From an uncultured Halomicronema sp. (GTDB taxonomy: Bacteria > Cyanobacteriota > Cyanobacteriia > Phormidesmidales > Phormidesmidaceae), in contig CALCCA010000111.1 in NCBI GenBank assembly GCA_937899725.1, positions 1-32,716 on the forward strand: a stretch of DNA of 32,716 nt, read 5' to 3'. The translations under genes and the position numbers were made by a program. Below the pieces are notes generated by a model. It saw only the letters and a list, made by a program, of their open reading frames with translations, searched no databases and was not told the origin of the DNA. How positions within the stretch are numbered: the first letter of the stretch is position 1; each line of letters opens with the position of its first letter. Positions 22,548 to 31,094 of this stretch are shown in pieces.

Positions 22548-24917
22548 GTGGCAAATACCTTTGTGAGACGACTCAAAAATCTATTCACTGGTTCACCCTC
22601 GGTGCGGCGACCCCGACGCCCTGTGACGCCTGCTCCGGCTAACCCGTCGTCGTCCCCCTCTCCCGCAACGGCGCCGCGACCGACCTACTATCGGCGGCCG
22701 CTCTATTACCGCCCGCTGTTTTGGGGCATGGTCGCCCTCGGCGCTGTCAGCACAACGGGGCTGACTCGGGGCTATCGGATTTGGCAGACAACGGAAGCTG
22801 ACTTGCCAGCGATTAGCAACCTAAAAACGTTTGAACGCCAGGGGACGATCACGATTAAGTCTGCTGATGATGTGGTCTTGCAAAAGATTGGGCCGGCGAC
22901 TCGCCAAAAGCTAGCCTATGAAGAAATGCCTGAAACGCTGATTGCAGCGTTTATTGCCTCAGAAGATCGCCGCTTCTATGAACATAATGGTCTCGACTAT
23001 CAGGGCATTGGCCGGGCGGTGCTGGCGAACGTGCGGGAACGCAGCCTCGTTGAAGGGGCGAGTACGATTACTCAGCAGCTGGCCAGAATTGCCTTCTTAG
23101 ATCAAGAACGCAGCTTTCAGCGCAAGGCGAGAGAAGCGCTGTTGGCCCTCAAAATTGAGGATGAATACAGTAAATCGGAAATTCTGGAGCGCTACCTGAA
23201 TCTGGTTTATCTCGGGGCCGGTGCTTACGGGGTCGCCGATGCTGCCTGGATCTATTTTGGCAAGCCGGTCAGTGACTTGACGGTATCAGAAGCGGCCCTG
23301 ATTGCGGGGATGGCCCCCGCTCCCAGCGCCTATTCGCCGCTGGTTGACCCCGAAGCTGCTGAAACTCAGCGCAACATTGTCATTCGCCGCATGTTAGCCA
23401 ACGGCAAAATTACCCAGGCCCAGGCTGATACCGCAGTGGCTACTGAGGTGGCCACGACGCCCAATGAGCCGAAGTTTCTCTACAGCGAGTTTCCCTACTT
23501 CACGATTTATATTCAGAAGCAGCTCAGCGAAATTTTGCCGCCGGAAGTCGTGGAAGCGGGCGGCTTGGTGGTTGAGACTACTTTGAACACCGACTGGCAG
23601 CGCAAAGCCCAGGAGACGATCAACGATACGGTGGCGACGGTGGGCAATCGCCAGCGGTTTAGTCAGGCCTCCTTAGTGGCAGTGGATCCCCGCAATGGTG
23701 AAATCAAAGCGATCGTAGGCGGCACTGACTTTAACGACAGTCAGTTTAACCGGGCGACCCAAGCGCTGCGGCAGCCGGGCTCAACCTTTAAGACCTTTGT
23801 CTATACAACGGCGATCGCGGCGGGCTTTTCTCCCAATAAAAGTTATGCCGATGCCAAATTTGTCGTCGATGGCTACGAACCCAAAAACTATGGCGGTCGC
23901 TTTAGCGGTGATGTGTCGATGCGCAGGGCGTTAACGTCCTCGATCAACATCGTGGCGATCAAAGTATTGATTGACGTGGGCTTTGAGCCAGTGATTGCGA
24001 TGGCGCAGCGCATGGGCATCGAATCGGAGATGCTGCCGACGTATTCACTGGCGCTGGGCGCTTCTGAAGTCACTCTGCTAGAGCTAACGAGTGCCTATGG
24101 CACCCTGGCACGTCAGGGGCGGCATCATCCGGTGCACGGCATCCGCCGGGTGCTCGATAGCTCCGGAGCCGTGATTTATGAAATTGACAATACCCCCACT
24201 CAAGCTGTCGACGAGACTACTGCGGCAATCATGACCTGGATGCTGCGTGGTGTGGTTGAAGGTGGTACGGGTGGCCGTGCCAGTGTGGGTCGCCCCGTCG
24301 CGGGTAAAACGGGCACGTCGGAAGATGATCGCGACCTGTGGTTTGTCGGCTACATGCCACAGTTAGCCGTTGGGGTTTGGCTGGGGAATGACGATAACAG
24401 TCGCACCTGGGGCGTCAGCAGTTCGGCAGCGGCCACTTGGGGGCGGTTTGTTTCCCAACTGCTGGATGATATCCCCGAAGAAGACTTTCCGCCGTTGCCC
24501 CAGCTGGCCGGTCGCAAAGGCAGTATTGAAGCCGAACCGGTAAAACCGGGTAAGGTCGTGGCATCCACCGCCTCGGAAAACGAAGACGAAGCGGAAGAAG
24601 CCGTTGACTCCGCTGCGAGTGAAGCTGCTGAGGGTGAGGAGCCGCCTGCCAGCAATGATCTGGCTGATGAGACTGCCCCCACAGGCGGCGCTGCTGAGGG
24701 GGGAGGTACCAACCCCGCGCCTGCGCCCGAACCCGCCCCGGCCCCAGATCCTGACCCCTTTCCTGCCCCGGTCACGCCTGATCCGGTGCCCGCTGAACCC
24801 GCCCCGGCCCCTGAACCCGCGCCCGCACCGGCCCCCGCGCCGGAACCGGCTCCAATTCCCCCACCCGCGCCCGCGCCGGCCCCGGCCCCTGCTCCCACTG
24901 GCAACACTGAAGAATAG
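22548..24917 (+). CDS. Class A penicillin-binding protein (PBP1A-type)
   Basis: A bifunctional peptidoglycan synthase of 789 residues. After a basic Pro-rich cytoplasmic head (1-56) and one membrane anchor (57-73), the GT51 glycosyltransferase spans about 95-285, with its catalytic glutamate E139 in ASEDRRFYEH and EGASTITQQLAR. The transpeptidase spans about 370-640 with all three motifs: S412-TFK415, S465-I-N467 and K587-TG. The last 150 residues are acidic, then a low-complexity Pro/Ala/Glu tail (about 690-785). The start is GTG at 22548, giving MANTFVRRLK. It polymerises glycan strands and cross-links stem peptides outside the plasma membrane. Confidence 0.95.
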   Translation: MANTFVRRLKNLFTGSPSVRRPRRPVTPAPANPSSSPSPATAPRPTYYRRPLYYRPLFWGMVALGAVSTTGLTRGYRIWQTTEADLPAISNLKTFERQGTITIKSADDVVLQKIGPATRQKLAYEEMPETLIAAFIASEDRRFYEHNGLDYQGIGRAVLANVRERSLVEGASTITQQLARIAFLDQERSFQRKAREALLALKIEDEYSKSEILERYLNLVYLGAGAYGVADAAWIYFGKPVSDLTVSEAALIAGMAPAPSAYSPLVDPEAAETQRNIVIRRMLANGKITQAQADTAVATEVATTPNEPKFLYSEFPYFTIYIQKQLSEILPPEVVEAGGLVVETTLNTDWQRKAQETINDTVATVGNRQRFSQASLVAVDPRNGEIKAIVGGTDFNDSQFNRATQALRQPGSTFKTFVYTTAIAAGFSPNKSYADAKFVVDGYEPKNYGGRFSGDVSMRRALTSSINIVAIKVLIDVGFEPVIAMAQRMGIESEMLPTYSLALGASEVTLLELTSAYGTLARQGRHHPVHGIRRVLDSSGAVIYEIDNTPTQAVDETTAAIMTWMLRGVVEGGTGGRASVGRPVAGKTGTSEDDRDLWFVGYMPQLAVGVWLGNDDNSRTWGVSSSAAATWGRFVSQLLDDIPEEDFPPLPQLAGRKGSIEAEPVKPGKVVASTASENEDEAEEAVDSAASEAAEGEEPPASNDLADETAPTGGAAEGGGTNPAPAPEPAPAPDPDPFPAPVTPDPVPAEPAPAPEPAPAPAPAPEPAPIPPPAPAPAPAPAPTGNTEE
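24694..24906 (+). repeat. Low-complexity Pro/Ala coding repeat
   Basis: The 3' end of the PBP gene consists of imprecise CCCGCGCC/GCCCCGG-type repeats coding for runs such as PAPEPAPAPAPAP. It is extremely GC-rich against its surroundings. Likely a flexible wall-spanning linker that expands and contracts by slippage. Confidence 0.75.
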
Positions 24918-25333
24918 AGGCAGTTGTTGCGCGCACATCCTAGGCGATCTCGGACGCATTCCCATCCTCAGGGCTTGCATTCCCCAGGCAATCTGAGGAA
25001 TATCGGAGAGCCTAGGGTCAGGGAGCTACCTGGCGGATGTGTTTAACGCCAGTGCAGGTTAGCTAAGCCCCGTTTCTTTCCCCTCTGGGGAGGGGCTATG
25101 GGGTGGGTTTAACCACTCTCAGCGGCAGGAGACACCCACCCCGCCTTGGTGACTCCCAATTTTCGCTTTAACCGGCTGGTCAGCGTGCTTGATGCCCTTA
25201 TCCCGAACTCAGGTTGTTGAGGATTGCAGCATTCTGAGGTGGCCTCAATCAGGGAGCCAGCACTATGGTTGCCCACCTGCCGCATGGGGCGATCGCGCGG
25301 CTGCCTCAATTGGCGTAGCTCTGACCCTGAAAG
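24918..25333. other. Intergenic stretch with GC-rich hairpin
   Basis: About 415 bp with no supported gene. CCCCTC (25080-25085) pairs with GAGGGG (25090-25095) within a run of C/G tracts that resembles degenerate cyanobacterial intergenic repeats and could end the PBP transcript. Nothing else stands out. Confidence 0.45.
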
Positions 25334-26638
25334 TTAGCGGTTGGCGTGACCCATCGCGCCAGACAGCTCAGCGGTTAGAAAATCGATGAACTGACGAGCC
25401 GTGCGGCCAGAACGACCGTTGTGGCGAGTAGCCCACTGCAGGGCGCGCCGTGCTAAAGCCTCATCGTCGATCGCCAGCTGAGCGATCGCTGCCAGGTGCC
25501 GCACGATCGCCAGGTAGGTTTTTTGATCGGGGGCTTCAAAGGTCAGGGTGAGGCCAAAGCGATCGCTAAAGGACAGCTTTTCTTGCATCGTGTCCCAGGC
25601 TTGAATATCGTCTTGGTCTTGGGGGCGCGGGCGATCGGCAAAGTACTCTCGCACTAAGTGGCGGCGGTTCGAGGTGGCATACACCACGACATTTTGAGCG
25701 CGGGCCGTGACGTTGCCCTCGAGCACCACTTTCAGAGCCTTAAAGGCATCATCGTCGTCTTCAAAGGAGAGATCATCGACAAAAATGATGAACTTTTGGG
25801 GGCGATCGCGCACCCGTTCCACGATGGCGGGCAGATGCTTCATTTCGGTTTTATCGACCTGGATCAGGCGCAGCCCGCGATCGCCGTAGGCGTTCACCAG
25901 TGCTTTGACCAGTGACGACTTGCCCGAGCCCCGACTGCCATAGAGCAGCACGTGCAGCGCCGTCGATCCCTGGAGGAGGAACTCCGTATTTTGCACCAGC
26001 TGCTGGCGCGGCTGGTCATAGGCGGCCAGCTCACTCAGCTGCACCGGGTCAGGATGAGGCACCCCCACCAAGTCTGCGCCCTGCCAACGAAAAACGCGAT
26101 ATTGGCCGATCAGACCGATGCCTCGCTGCTGGTAATAGGTTGCCAGCTCGACCAGACCGGCGGACCAGTCCGGTAGGGTCACAAACGACACATCCGCCAG
26201 GGGCTCATCTTCTAAATACCAAACAACGGGTGCGTCTGGCACTTGACAGACCGTTTGCACCCATTGACTTAGCTGGCTGCTCTGGCAGGTATACATCGTT
26301 TGCAGGCAGCGCAGATCACTCTGCGCTGCCTCTAAGAGGGCGGGGGGCAGTTCTTGTACGGGCTGCTGCTGCGCCTGCTGAGAGAAAGGATTTTCGGCCC
26401 GTAGAATTTGCTCTAATAGGTGGCTTTGCCAGGTTTGCTGCTGGGCGGCCAGCGCCTGAAACCAGCGCCCGTAGGCCACTAAACATTCGGCAGAATCCTC
26501 ACGACAGAGGGCATCCAGCAAATTGAGCCAGGCTTGACTGATCGGCGTGTCGAGCACCGATTGATAGAGCAACAGCCCGACTGACTGCTGCTGATACCGC
26601 TGTACAAAAGCGATCGCGGCCGCTGCTAACCCACTCAT
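25334..26638 (-). CDS. DUF815 family AAA+ ATPase
   Basis: The C-terminal half (about residues 205-430) is a DUF815 P-loop ATPase. It has Walker A in LLYGSRGSGKSS (232-242), Walker B FIIFVDDL (283-290), the sensor-like VVVYATSNRRHLVREYF, and the FSDRFGLTLTF arginine-finger region. The N-terminal half (1-200) is Gln-rich and without recognisable motif. The family is widespread and its substrate is unknown; AAA+ remodelling of a protein partner is the usual guess. All nucleotide-binding residues are present, so it should bind and hydrolyse ATP. It stands alone, 150 bases from the toxin-antitoxin pair transcribed in the same direction. Confidence 0.9.
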   Translation of the reverse strand: MSGLAAAAIAFVQRYQQQSVGLLLYQSVLDTPISQAWLNLLDALCREDSAECLVAYGRWFQALAAQQQTWQSHLLEQILRAENPFSQQAQQQPVQELPPALLEAAQSDLRCLQTMYTCQSSQLSQWVQTVCQVPDAPVVWYLEDEPLADVSFVTLPDWSAGLVELATYYQQRGIGLIGQYRVFRWQGADLVGVPHPDPVQLSELAAYDQPRQQLVQNTEFLLQGSTALHVLLYGSRGSGKSSLVKALVNAYGDRGLRLIQVDKTEMKHLPAIVERVRDRPQKFIIFVDDLSFEDDDDAFKALKVVLEGNVTARAQNVVVYATSNRRHLVREYFADRPRPQDQDDIQAWDTMQEKLSFSDRFGLTLTFEAPDQKTYLAIVRHLAAIAQLAIDDEALARRALQWATRHNGRSGRTARQFIDFLTAELSGAMGHANR

Positions 26639-26791
26639 CTCCTAGCTCCGTCACTCTTTGCACGTCTCACCTGAGGCTGCCATTGGCCGAGCACTCCCTG
26701 GCGCTAGTCATCCCGTCCGGCTGGTCCCGGTTTCCTGGTTCCCCTGCACCTCTGCTGAGGATGCTGGAAGGGAAAATCCTGCGGCGGTCGC

Positions 26792-27136
26792 TTAGGTCAC
26801 CAGGGTCTCTAAGCGACTGATGACTTCTAGCACTAATTCTGGGCTGGCGGGTTCGATGAATTGGGCCTGACGCGCGATACAATCCACCGTCCGGATTTGA
26901 TCGACTAAAACAACGCCGTAGGTTTCCATCGAATCTGGCAATAGCACCTCAAAGGGCCACCCCTGCTGGCGACTGGCGATCGGGCAAACCACCAGTAGCT
27001 TCGAAATGCGATTGTAGACCAGTGGTGAGATCACCAGGGCAGGGCCTGACTTCCCGGCTTCACCATCGGCCTGAGGATCGAACTGTAGTTGAATGATGTC
27101 GCCCCGTTCAGGCGTGCGGTTAGCCAGCGTTACCAA
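26792..27136 (-). CDS. MazF/PemK-family toxin (mRNA endonuclease)
   Basis: The protein has the MazF/PemK fold: an N-terminal ERGDIIQLQFDPQ strand-loop, GPALVISPLVYN (R/K-P-A-x-V-ISP motif), LLVVCPIASRQQGWPFEVLLP, and the C-terminal GVVLVDQIRTVDCIAR with the catalytic-site arginine. MazF toxins cut mRNA at short sequences. The start is taken at TTG 27136, giving 114 residues, because GGGGAGGA lies just upstream; the ATG at 27169 would overlap the antitoxin by 40 bases and lacks such a site. The TTG overlaps the antitoxin stop region, giving coupled translation with antitoxin first. Confidence 0.88.
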   Translation of the reverse strand: MVTLANRTPERGDIIQLQFDPQADGEAGKSGPALVISPLVYNRISKLLVVCPIASRQQGWPFEVLLPDSMETYGVVLVDQIRTVDCIARQAQFIEPASPELVLEVISRLETLVT

Positions 27137-27372
27137 TGTTCCTCCCCGATAGCTGGGCCCCAATGCCACTCATCAGCCTGCGAGGTGGGGCCAGCCGCTT
27201 TAAACAACTCATCCAGCGTATATTTTGGGTGCGCCGGTGCCAAGACGATGTTATGGCCTTCGACACAGATCGAAATGATCGCGCCTTCTTCTAACCCCAC
27301 CTGCTGGGCAATGTCAGGGGGCAAATGGACTCCTAGGGCGGTGCCCCACAAACTCACCTTTTGCGTAATCAT
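27130..27372 (-). CDS. MazE/AbrB-type antitoxin
   Basis: An 80-residue protein. The N-terminal swapped-hairpin domain (1-45) follows the AbrB/MazE pattern: VSLWGTALGVHLPPDIAQQVGLEEG and then ISICVEGHNIVLAP. The rest (50-80, TLDELFKAAGP...EWHWGPAIG) is the disordered, toxin-wrapping tail with the usual W/G/D-rich end. It lies upstream of and overlaps the toxin gene, the standard order. It should neutralise the toxin and, with it, repress the shared promoter upstream of 27372. Confidence 0.9.
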   Translation of the reverse strand: MITQKVSLWGTALGVHLPPDIAQQVGLEEGAIISICVEGHNIVLAPAHPKYTLDELFKAAGPTSQADEWHWGPAIGEEHW

Positions 27373-27594
27373 GCTCGGGTCTCAACGAGTACTGGTTTCT
27401 TAGAGAATATCTTCCGCTGCTCCCTTAATTCCCCTCAATTGCGAAATTAGACAGGGTGTCCTGCCACCGAGGATGAGTCTTGAACGGCTGGTGCAGGGGC
27501 GGTTATTTCGGGGGCGGTCAGCTGCCATCGAGCGCCTAAAAGTTCCTACAATGGCACTAACCCATTCACCGTGAAGCAAGATTAGGACGTTTGC

Positions 27595-28512
27595 ATGGCA
27601 GACCAACTCCTTCGAGCCACCGCTGCCGATGGCGGCATTCGGATTGTCGGCACGATTACGACTGATTTAGTAGAAACTGCCCGTCAGCGCCACCACCTGA
27701 CCTATGTGGGCACGGCGGCCTTGGGGCGAGCCATGTCTGCAGGCTTGCTTTTAGTCTCTAGCATGAAGCGCGAGGGATCGCGCATCAACCTCCGCATCAA
27801 AGGTGATGGGCCTTTAGGCGGGGTCATGGTCGATGCCGGGCTCGATGGCGCCGTGCGGGGCTATGTTGATGATCCCACTGTGGAGGTGCCGCCCACTGAA
27901 AATGGCAAGCTCAACGTGGGGGGGGCGATCGGGCGCCATGGCTATCTCTATGTGGTGCGTGATGTGGGCTACGGCCAACCCTACTCCAGCACGGTCGAGC
28001 TGATTTCGGGCGAAATTGGCGAAGACTTGACCTACTATCTCGCCACCTCCGAGCAGACGCCCTCGGCCCTCGTGCTGGGGGTATTTGTGGATGAGCATGG
28101 CGTCGAAGCCTCGGGCGGGCTACTGGTGCAGGTGATGCCCAAGGCCGCTCGGGATGAGTCGTTGATTTCGCTGTTAGAGTCGCGGGTGGAAGCCCTGGCC
28201 GACTTTACGCCTAAGCTACGCAGCAACCAAACTCTGCCCGAGATTTTTGAAGCGCTGGTGGGTGATTTGGATCTGCAGATTTTGCCTGAGGCAGAGAGCC
28301 AGTCGATTCGGTTTTATTGTCCCTGTACCTACGATCGCATGCTGGGCGCGCTGAAGATGCTCGGCGTTGAGGAACTGCAGGATATGATCGACAAGGATGA
28401 TGGTGCAGAAGCGACCTGCCACTTTTGTGGTGAGGTTTATCAGGCCGACAGCGCCAAGCTCGCCAGTTTGATTGATGACCTGAAAAAACAGCACTCAGAG
28501 GCTTTGAACTGA
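27595..28512 (+). CDS. hslO: Redox-switched chaperone Hsp33
   Basis: Hsp33 (305 residues) is a cytoplasmic holdase turned on by oxidation. The N-terminal domain contains AALGRAMSAGLLL and RINLRIKGDGPLGG. The C-terminal zinc-centre cysteines are all present: C242-P-C244 and C275-H-F-C278. In the reduced form these bind zinc; peroxide plus unfolding releases it and exposes the client-binding surface. The ATG at 27595 gives the standard MADQLLRATA start. It is divergent from the toxin-antitoxin pair and appears to be single-gene. Confidence 0.97.
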   Translation: MADQLLRATAADGGIRIVGTITTDLVETARQRHHLTYVGTAALGRAMSAGLLLVSSMKREGSRINLRIKGDGPLGGVMVDAGLDGAVRGYVDDPTVEVPPTENGKLNVGGAIGRHGYLYVVRDVGYGQPYSSTVELISGEIGEDLTYYLATSEQTPSALVLGVFVDEHGVEASGGLLVQVMPKAARDESLISLLESRVEALADFTPKLRSNQTLPEIFEALVGDLDLQILPEAESQSIRFYCPCTYDRMLGALKMLGVEELQDMIDKDDGAEATCHFCGEVYQADSAKLASLIDDLKKQHSEALN

Positions 28513-28702
28513 GCCCCACCGCCGTTCCCCTTTGGAGGCGCATTAATCATGGCGGGGGTGGCCCGATCAAGGGGGCCGCTGCGATAAACGACGCACGGTG
28601 TGGCACTCTGGGGAAAGATCCCGCGATGGCCCAGAAATCGACGCCAGCCACTGGCCAAGGGATCCATTGGGTAGAGCACCCTGGGACTCGTAGGAGGGGC
28701 AG

Positions 28703-30028
28703 ATGGCCACGACGCCAAAAATTATTGTGCTGGATGATGATCCGACGGGATCGCAAACGGTGCACAGCTGTTTGTTGTTGTTGCAGTGGGATGTGGAAAC
28801 GCTGGTCTTGGGCCTGCAGGATGAGGCTCCCATCGTCTTCATTTTGACCAATACGCGAGCCCTCTCACCCGCCCAAGCGCAGGCAGTGACCCAAGAAGTT
28901 TGCCACAATCTCAAGCTAGCCATTGCTCAAGCCGGGGTTGAAGAGTTTTTGGTGGTGAGCCGATCTGACTCAACGCTGCGGGGGCACTACCCGATTGAGA
29001 CCGATGCGATCGCCGCTGAGTTAGGCCCCTTTGATGCGCACTTTATGGTGCCGGCCTTTTTTGAAGGGGGCCGCATCACCCGCGACAGTGTGCACTATGT
29101 GGTGCAGAACGGCGTCCCTATCCCGGCTCATGAAACCGAGTTCGCTAACGATTCGGTCTTTGGCTACAGCACCGCCTATTTACCCGACTATGTGGCCGAA
29201 AAAACCGGGGGCAAAATTGCCGCCGACCAAGTGCAGCGGTTTACCCTTGACCGCCTTCGCGCGGGCTGTCTAGAGGCGCTACAGCAGTTGGAAAATAACG
29301 TCTGCGTCGCCGTTGATGGGGAACAGCAGAGCGACCTGAATGCGTTTGCTCAAGCGGTGCTGCAGGCAGCTGCTCAAGGCCAACGTTTTTTGTTTCGCAG
29401 TGCTGCCAGTTTGCTGACGGCGCTCGCGGCGCTGCCCCCCCAACCCGTCGCGGCGGACGAGATGGCGCAGTACGTTAAAGATCATCATCCAGGGGCGATT
29501 TTGGTCGGCTCTCATGTGAAAAAGACGACGCAGCAGCTCCAAGCCCTGCTGCAAGCCCCTGACATTGTGGGCGTTGAGGTCGATGTGACTCAGATGGTGG
29601 ATGACCTGGCGGGCGGGCGATCGCGCCTTTTGACAACCACCTTGACCCAGGTGCGTCAGATCCACGAGCGTGGCCAAACTCCTGCCATCTACACCAGTCG
29701 CCAAGAACTCACCTTTCCTGATGTGCAAACTCGACTGGCCTTTGGCGAAGAGGTTTCTGCTCTGCTGATGGATATCCTGCGCGGCCTGCCTAGCGACCTG
29801 GGGTTTCTGATCAGCAAAGGTGGCATCACCTCCAATGACACTTTGAGTAAAGGGCTAGCGCTCCGCACCACCCGTCTGTTGGGCCAAATTCTGCCGGGCT
29901 GTTCCGTAGTCCGAACGGCTGCCGACCATCCGCAATTTTCGGCTTTGCCGGTTGTGCTGTTTCCAGGCAATGTGGGCGACGACAACGCCCTAGCCCTGGC
30001 CTACGAGCGCCTGAGTCGCTCCGTCTAA
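28703..30028 (+). CDS. Four-carbon acid sugar kinase family protein (DUF1537)
   Basis: The 441-residue protein has the DUF1537 family layout. The N-terminal sugar-binding part has IIVLDDDPTGSQTVH, FILTNTRALS and SRSDSTLRGHYPIETDAI. The C-terminal nucleotide-binding part has LVGSHVKKTTQQL, LISKGGITSNDTLSKGL and FPGNVGDDNAL. Characterised relatives (OtnK, DtnK) phosphorylate four-carbon sugar acids such as erythronate or threonate. Here no partner dehydrogenase, aldolase or isomerase lies nearby, so the substrate is open. AGGAGG (28692-28697) before the ATG at 28703 supports the start. It follows hslO by about 190 bp on the same strand. Confidence 0.9.
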   Translation: MATTPKIIVLDDDPTGSQTVHSCLLLLQWDVETLVLGLQDEAPIVFILTNTRALSPAQAQAVTQEVCHNLKLAIAQAGVEEFLVVSRSDSTLRGHYPIETDAIAAELGPFDAHFMVPAFFEGGRITRDSVHYVVQNGVPIPAHETEFANDSVFGYSTAYLPDYVAEKTGGKIAADQVQRFTLDRLRAGCLEALQQLENNVCVAVDGEQQSDLNAFAQAVLQAAAQGQRFLFRSAASLLTALAALPPQPVAADEMAQYVKDHHPGAILVGSHVKKTTQQLQALLQAPDIVGVEVDVTQMVDDLAGGRSRLLTTTLTQVRQIHERGQTPAIYTSRQELTFPDVQTRLAFGEEVSALLMDILRGLPSDLGFLISKGGITSNDTLSKGLALRTTRLLGQILPGCSVVRTAADHPQFSALPVVLFPGNVGDDNALALAYERLSRSV

Positions 30029-30235
30029 GCGACTTCGGTGCTAGGGTACAGAACCATGCTAATAAGCTGAAGCGCATGGGGGCCAGCAGGGCAGAAAACC
30101 TCGATGAGTCGGGTGACCGCGGCCGCGCTGTCTAGTGGCCTGAACAAGTTCTGTGAGTACCCGCGACGCCTCTTTAAGACCGTTTTACGGTACAAACGGA
30201 CAAGCAGTGACGTATCGCCATTTCGGATTATTGTG

Positions 30236-30871
30236 ATGACTGAGCCAGATAGATTTAGGGTCGTGATCTTTGGATCAGCCCGCCTCAAGCCGGGTGATTC
30301 GGTCTATGAGCAAGTGCGACGCTTGGCTCGACTGCTGGGCCGCGACGGCATGGATGTTGTGACCGGTGGCGGCCCTGGCCTGATGGAAGCGGCCAATTTG
30401 GGCCATCGTGAAGGTCGCGAAGATCCTCACAGCGTAGATGATTCCAGCAAATCCTATGGGCTCAATATCAAGTTGCCGTTTGAAGAAGCGGCTAACCCCC
30501 ACGTCGATATCAAGCATGAGTTCGATCGCTTCTCAGAACGGCTTGATCACTTCATGCACCTGGCAAATGCTGTCGTGGTCGCCCCGGGCGGTGTGGGCAC
30601 GCTGTTAGAGCTGGCTTACACGTGGCAGCTGATGCAGGTCGAGCATATTTGTAATATTCCCATCGTGCTCCTTGGGGACATGTGGGAAGACTTTTTGCGT
30701 TGGGTACAAGACTGGCCGTTAGAAAAACAGCTGCTCAATCCCGAAGATTACGAGATGCTCTTCTTGGTCAGAACCTGCGATGAAGCGTTTGAGGTGGTGC
30801 GTGCTGCTCAACGCAAATTTATCGATAACCCCGACGATTTTTGCTTGCAATATCGCCAATACAAGCTTTAA
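30236..30871 (+). CDS. LOG family protein (putative nucleotide phosphoribohydrolase)
   Basis: The Rossmann-like protein contains the LOG signature PGGVGTLLEL and the GGGPGLMEAANLG motif, with RFRVVIFGSAR as the first strand. LOG proteins release a base from nucleoside monophosphates (cytokinin activation in plants and some bacteria); many bacterial members act on purine nucleotides, and the old name lysine decarboxylase is wrong. The ATG at 30236 (211 residues) puts strand 1 at the very N-terminus as in the family. An upstream in-frame ATG at 30104 would add 44 residues with no family likeness. Ends at a hairpin (30926-30963). Confidence 0.88.
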   Translation: MTEPDRFRVVIFGSARLKPGDSVYEQVRRLARLLGRDGMDVVTGGGPGLMEAANLGHREGREDPHSVDDSSKSYGLNIKLPFEEAANPHVDIKHEFDRFSERLDHFMHLANAVVVAPGGVGTLLELAYTWQLMQVEHICNIPIVLLGDMWEDFLRWVQDWPLEKQLLNPEDYEMLFLVRTCDEAFEVVRAAQRKFIDNPDDFCLQYRQYKL

Positions 30872-30925
30872 GTCAGCGAGTTTCTATTCTTCATCCATGC
30901 GGCGGCGATATTACCTCCGATAAAA

Positions 30926-30963
30926 CCCTCAGTTCCTAGCATCGATTCACTGAGAACTGAGGG
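30926..30963. terminator. Hairpin terminator after the LOG gene
   Basis: CCCTCAGTTC (30926-30935) and GAACTGAGGG (30954-30963) form a perfect 10-bp stem with an 18-base loop. The run TTTT follows on the minus strand, so it could serve the converging SLH-protein gene as well as the LOG gene. Confidence 0.6.
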
Positions 30964-31094
30964 CTGTTGTCTGATCACAGAGAGTCGCTTTGGATGCGAT
31001 CTGAGGTGGCAGTAGGAAGGACTGAGTGATCGCGATCGCCGCTGCCGCTAGCCATCAATTAACTGTTCTGGTGTGCTGCGATCGCGGCAATCGG

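Noticed and set aside
24350-24980. Long minus-strand Gly/Ala- and Arg/Gly-rich open frames
   Set aside because: They are the antisense of the Pro/Ala coding tail of the PBP gene. Composition alone explains their length.
27595-28512. Minus-strand open frames opposite hslO
   Set aside because: Overlap a clearly conserved gene and show no family features; shadows of GC-rich coding DNA.
30104-30235. N-terminal extension of the LOG-family protein from ATG 30104
   Set aside because: Its 44 residues show no family likeness, and the Rossmann strand normally begins near the N-terminus; kept only as an alternative start.
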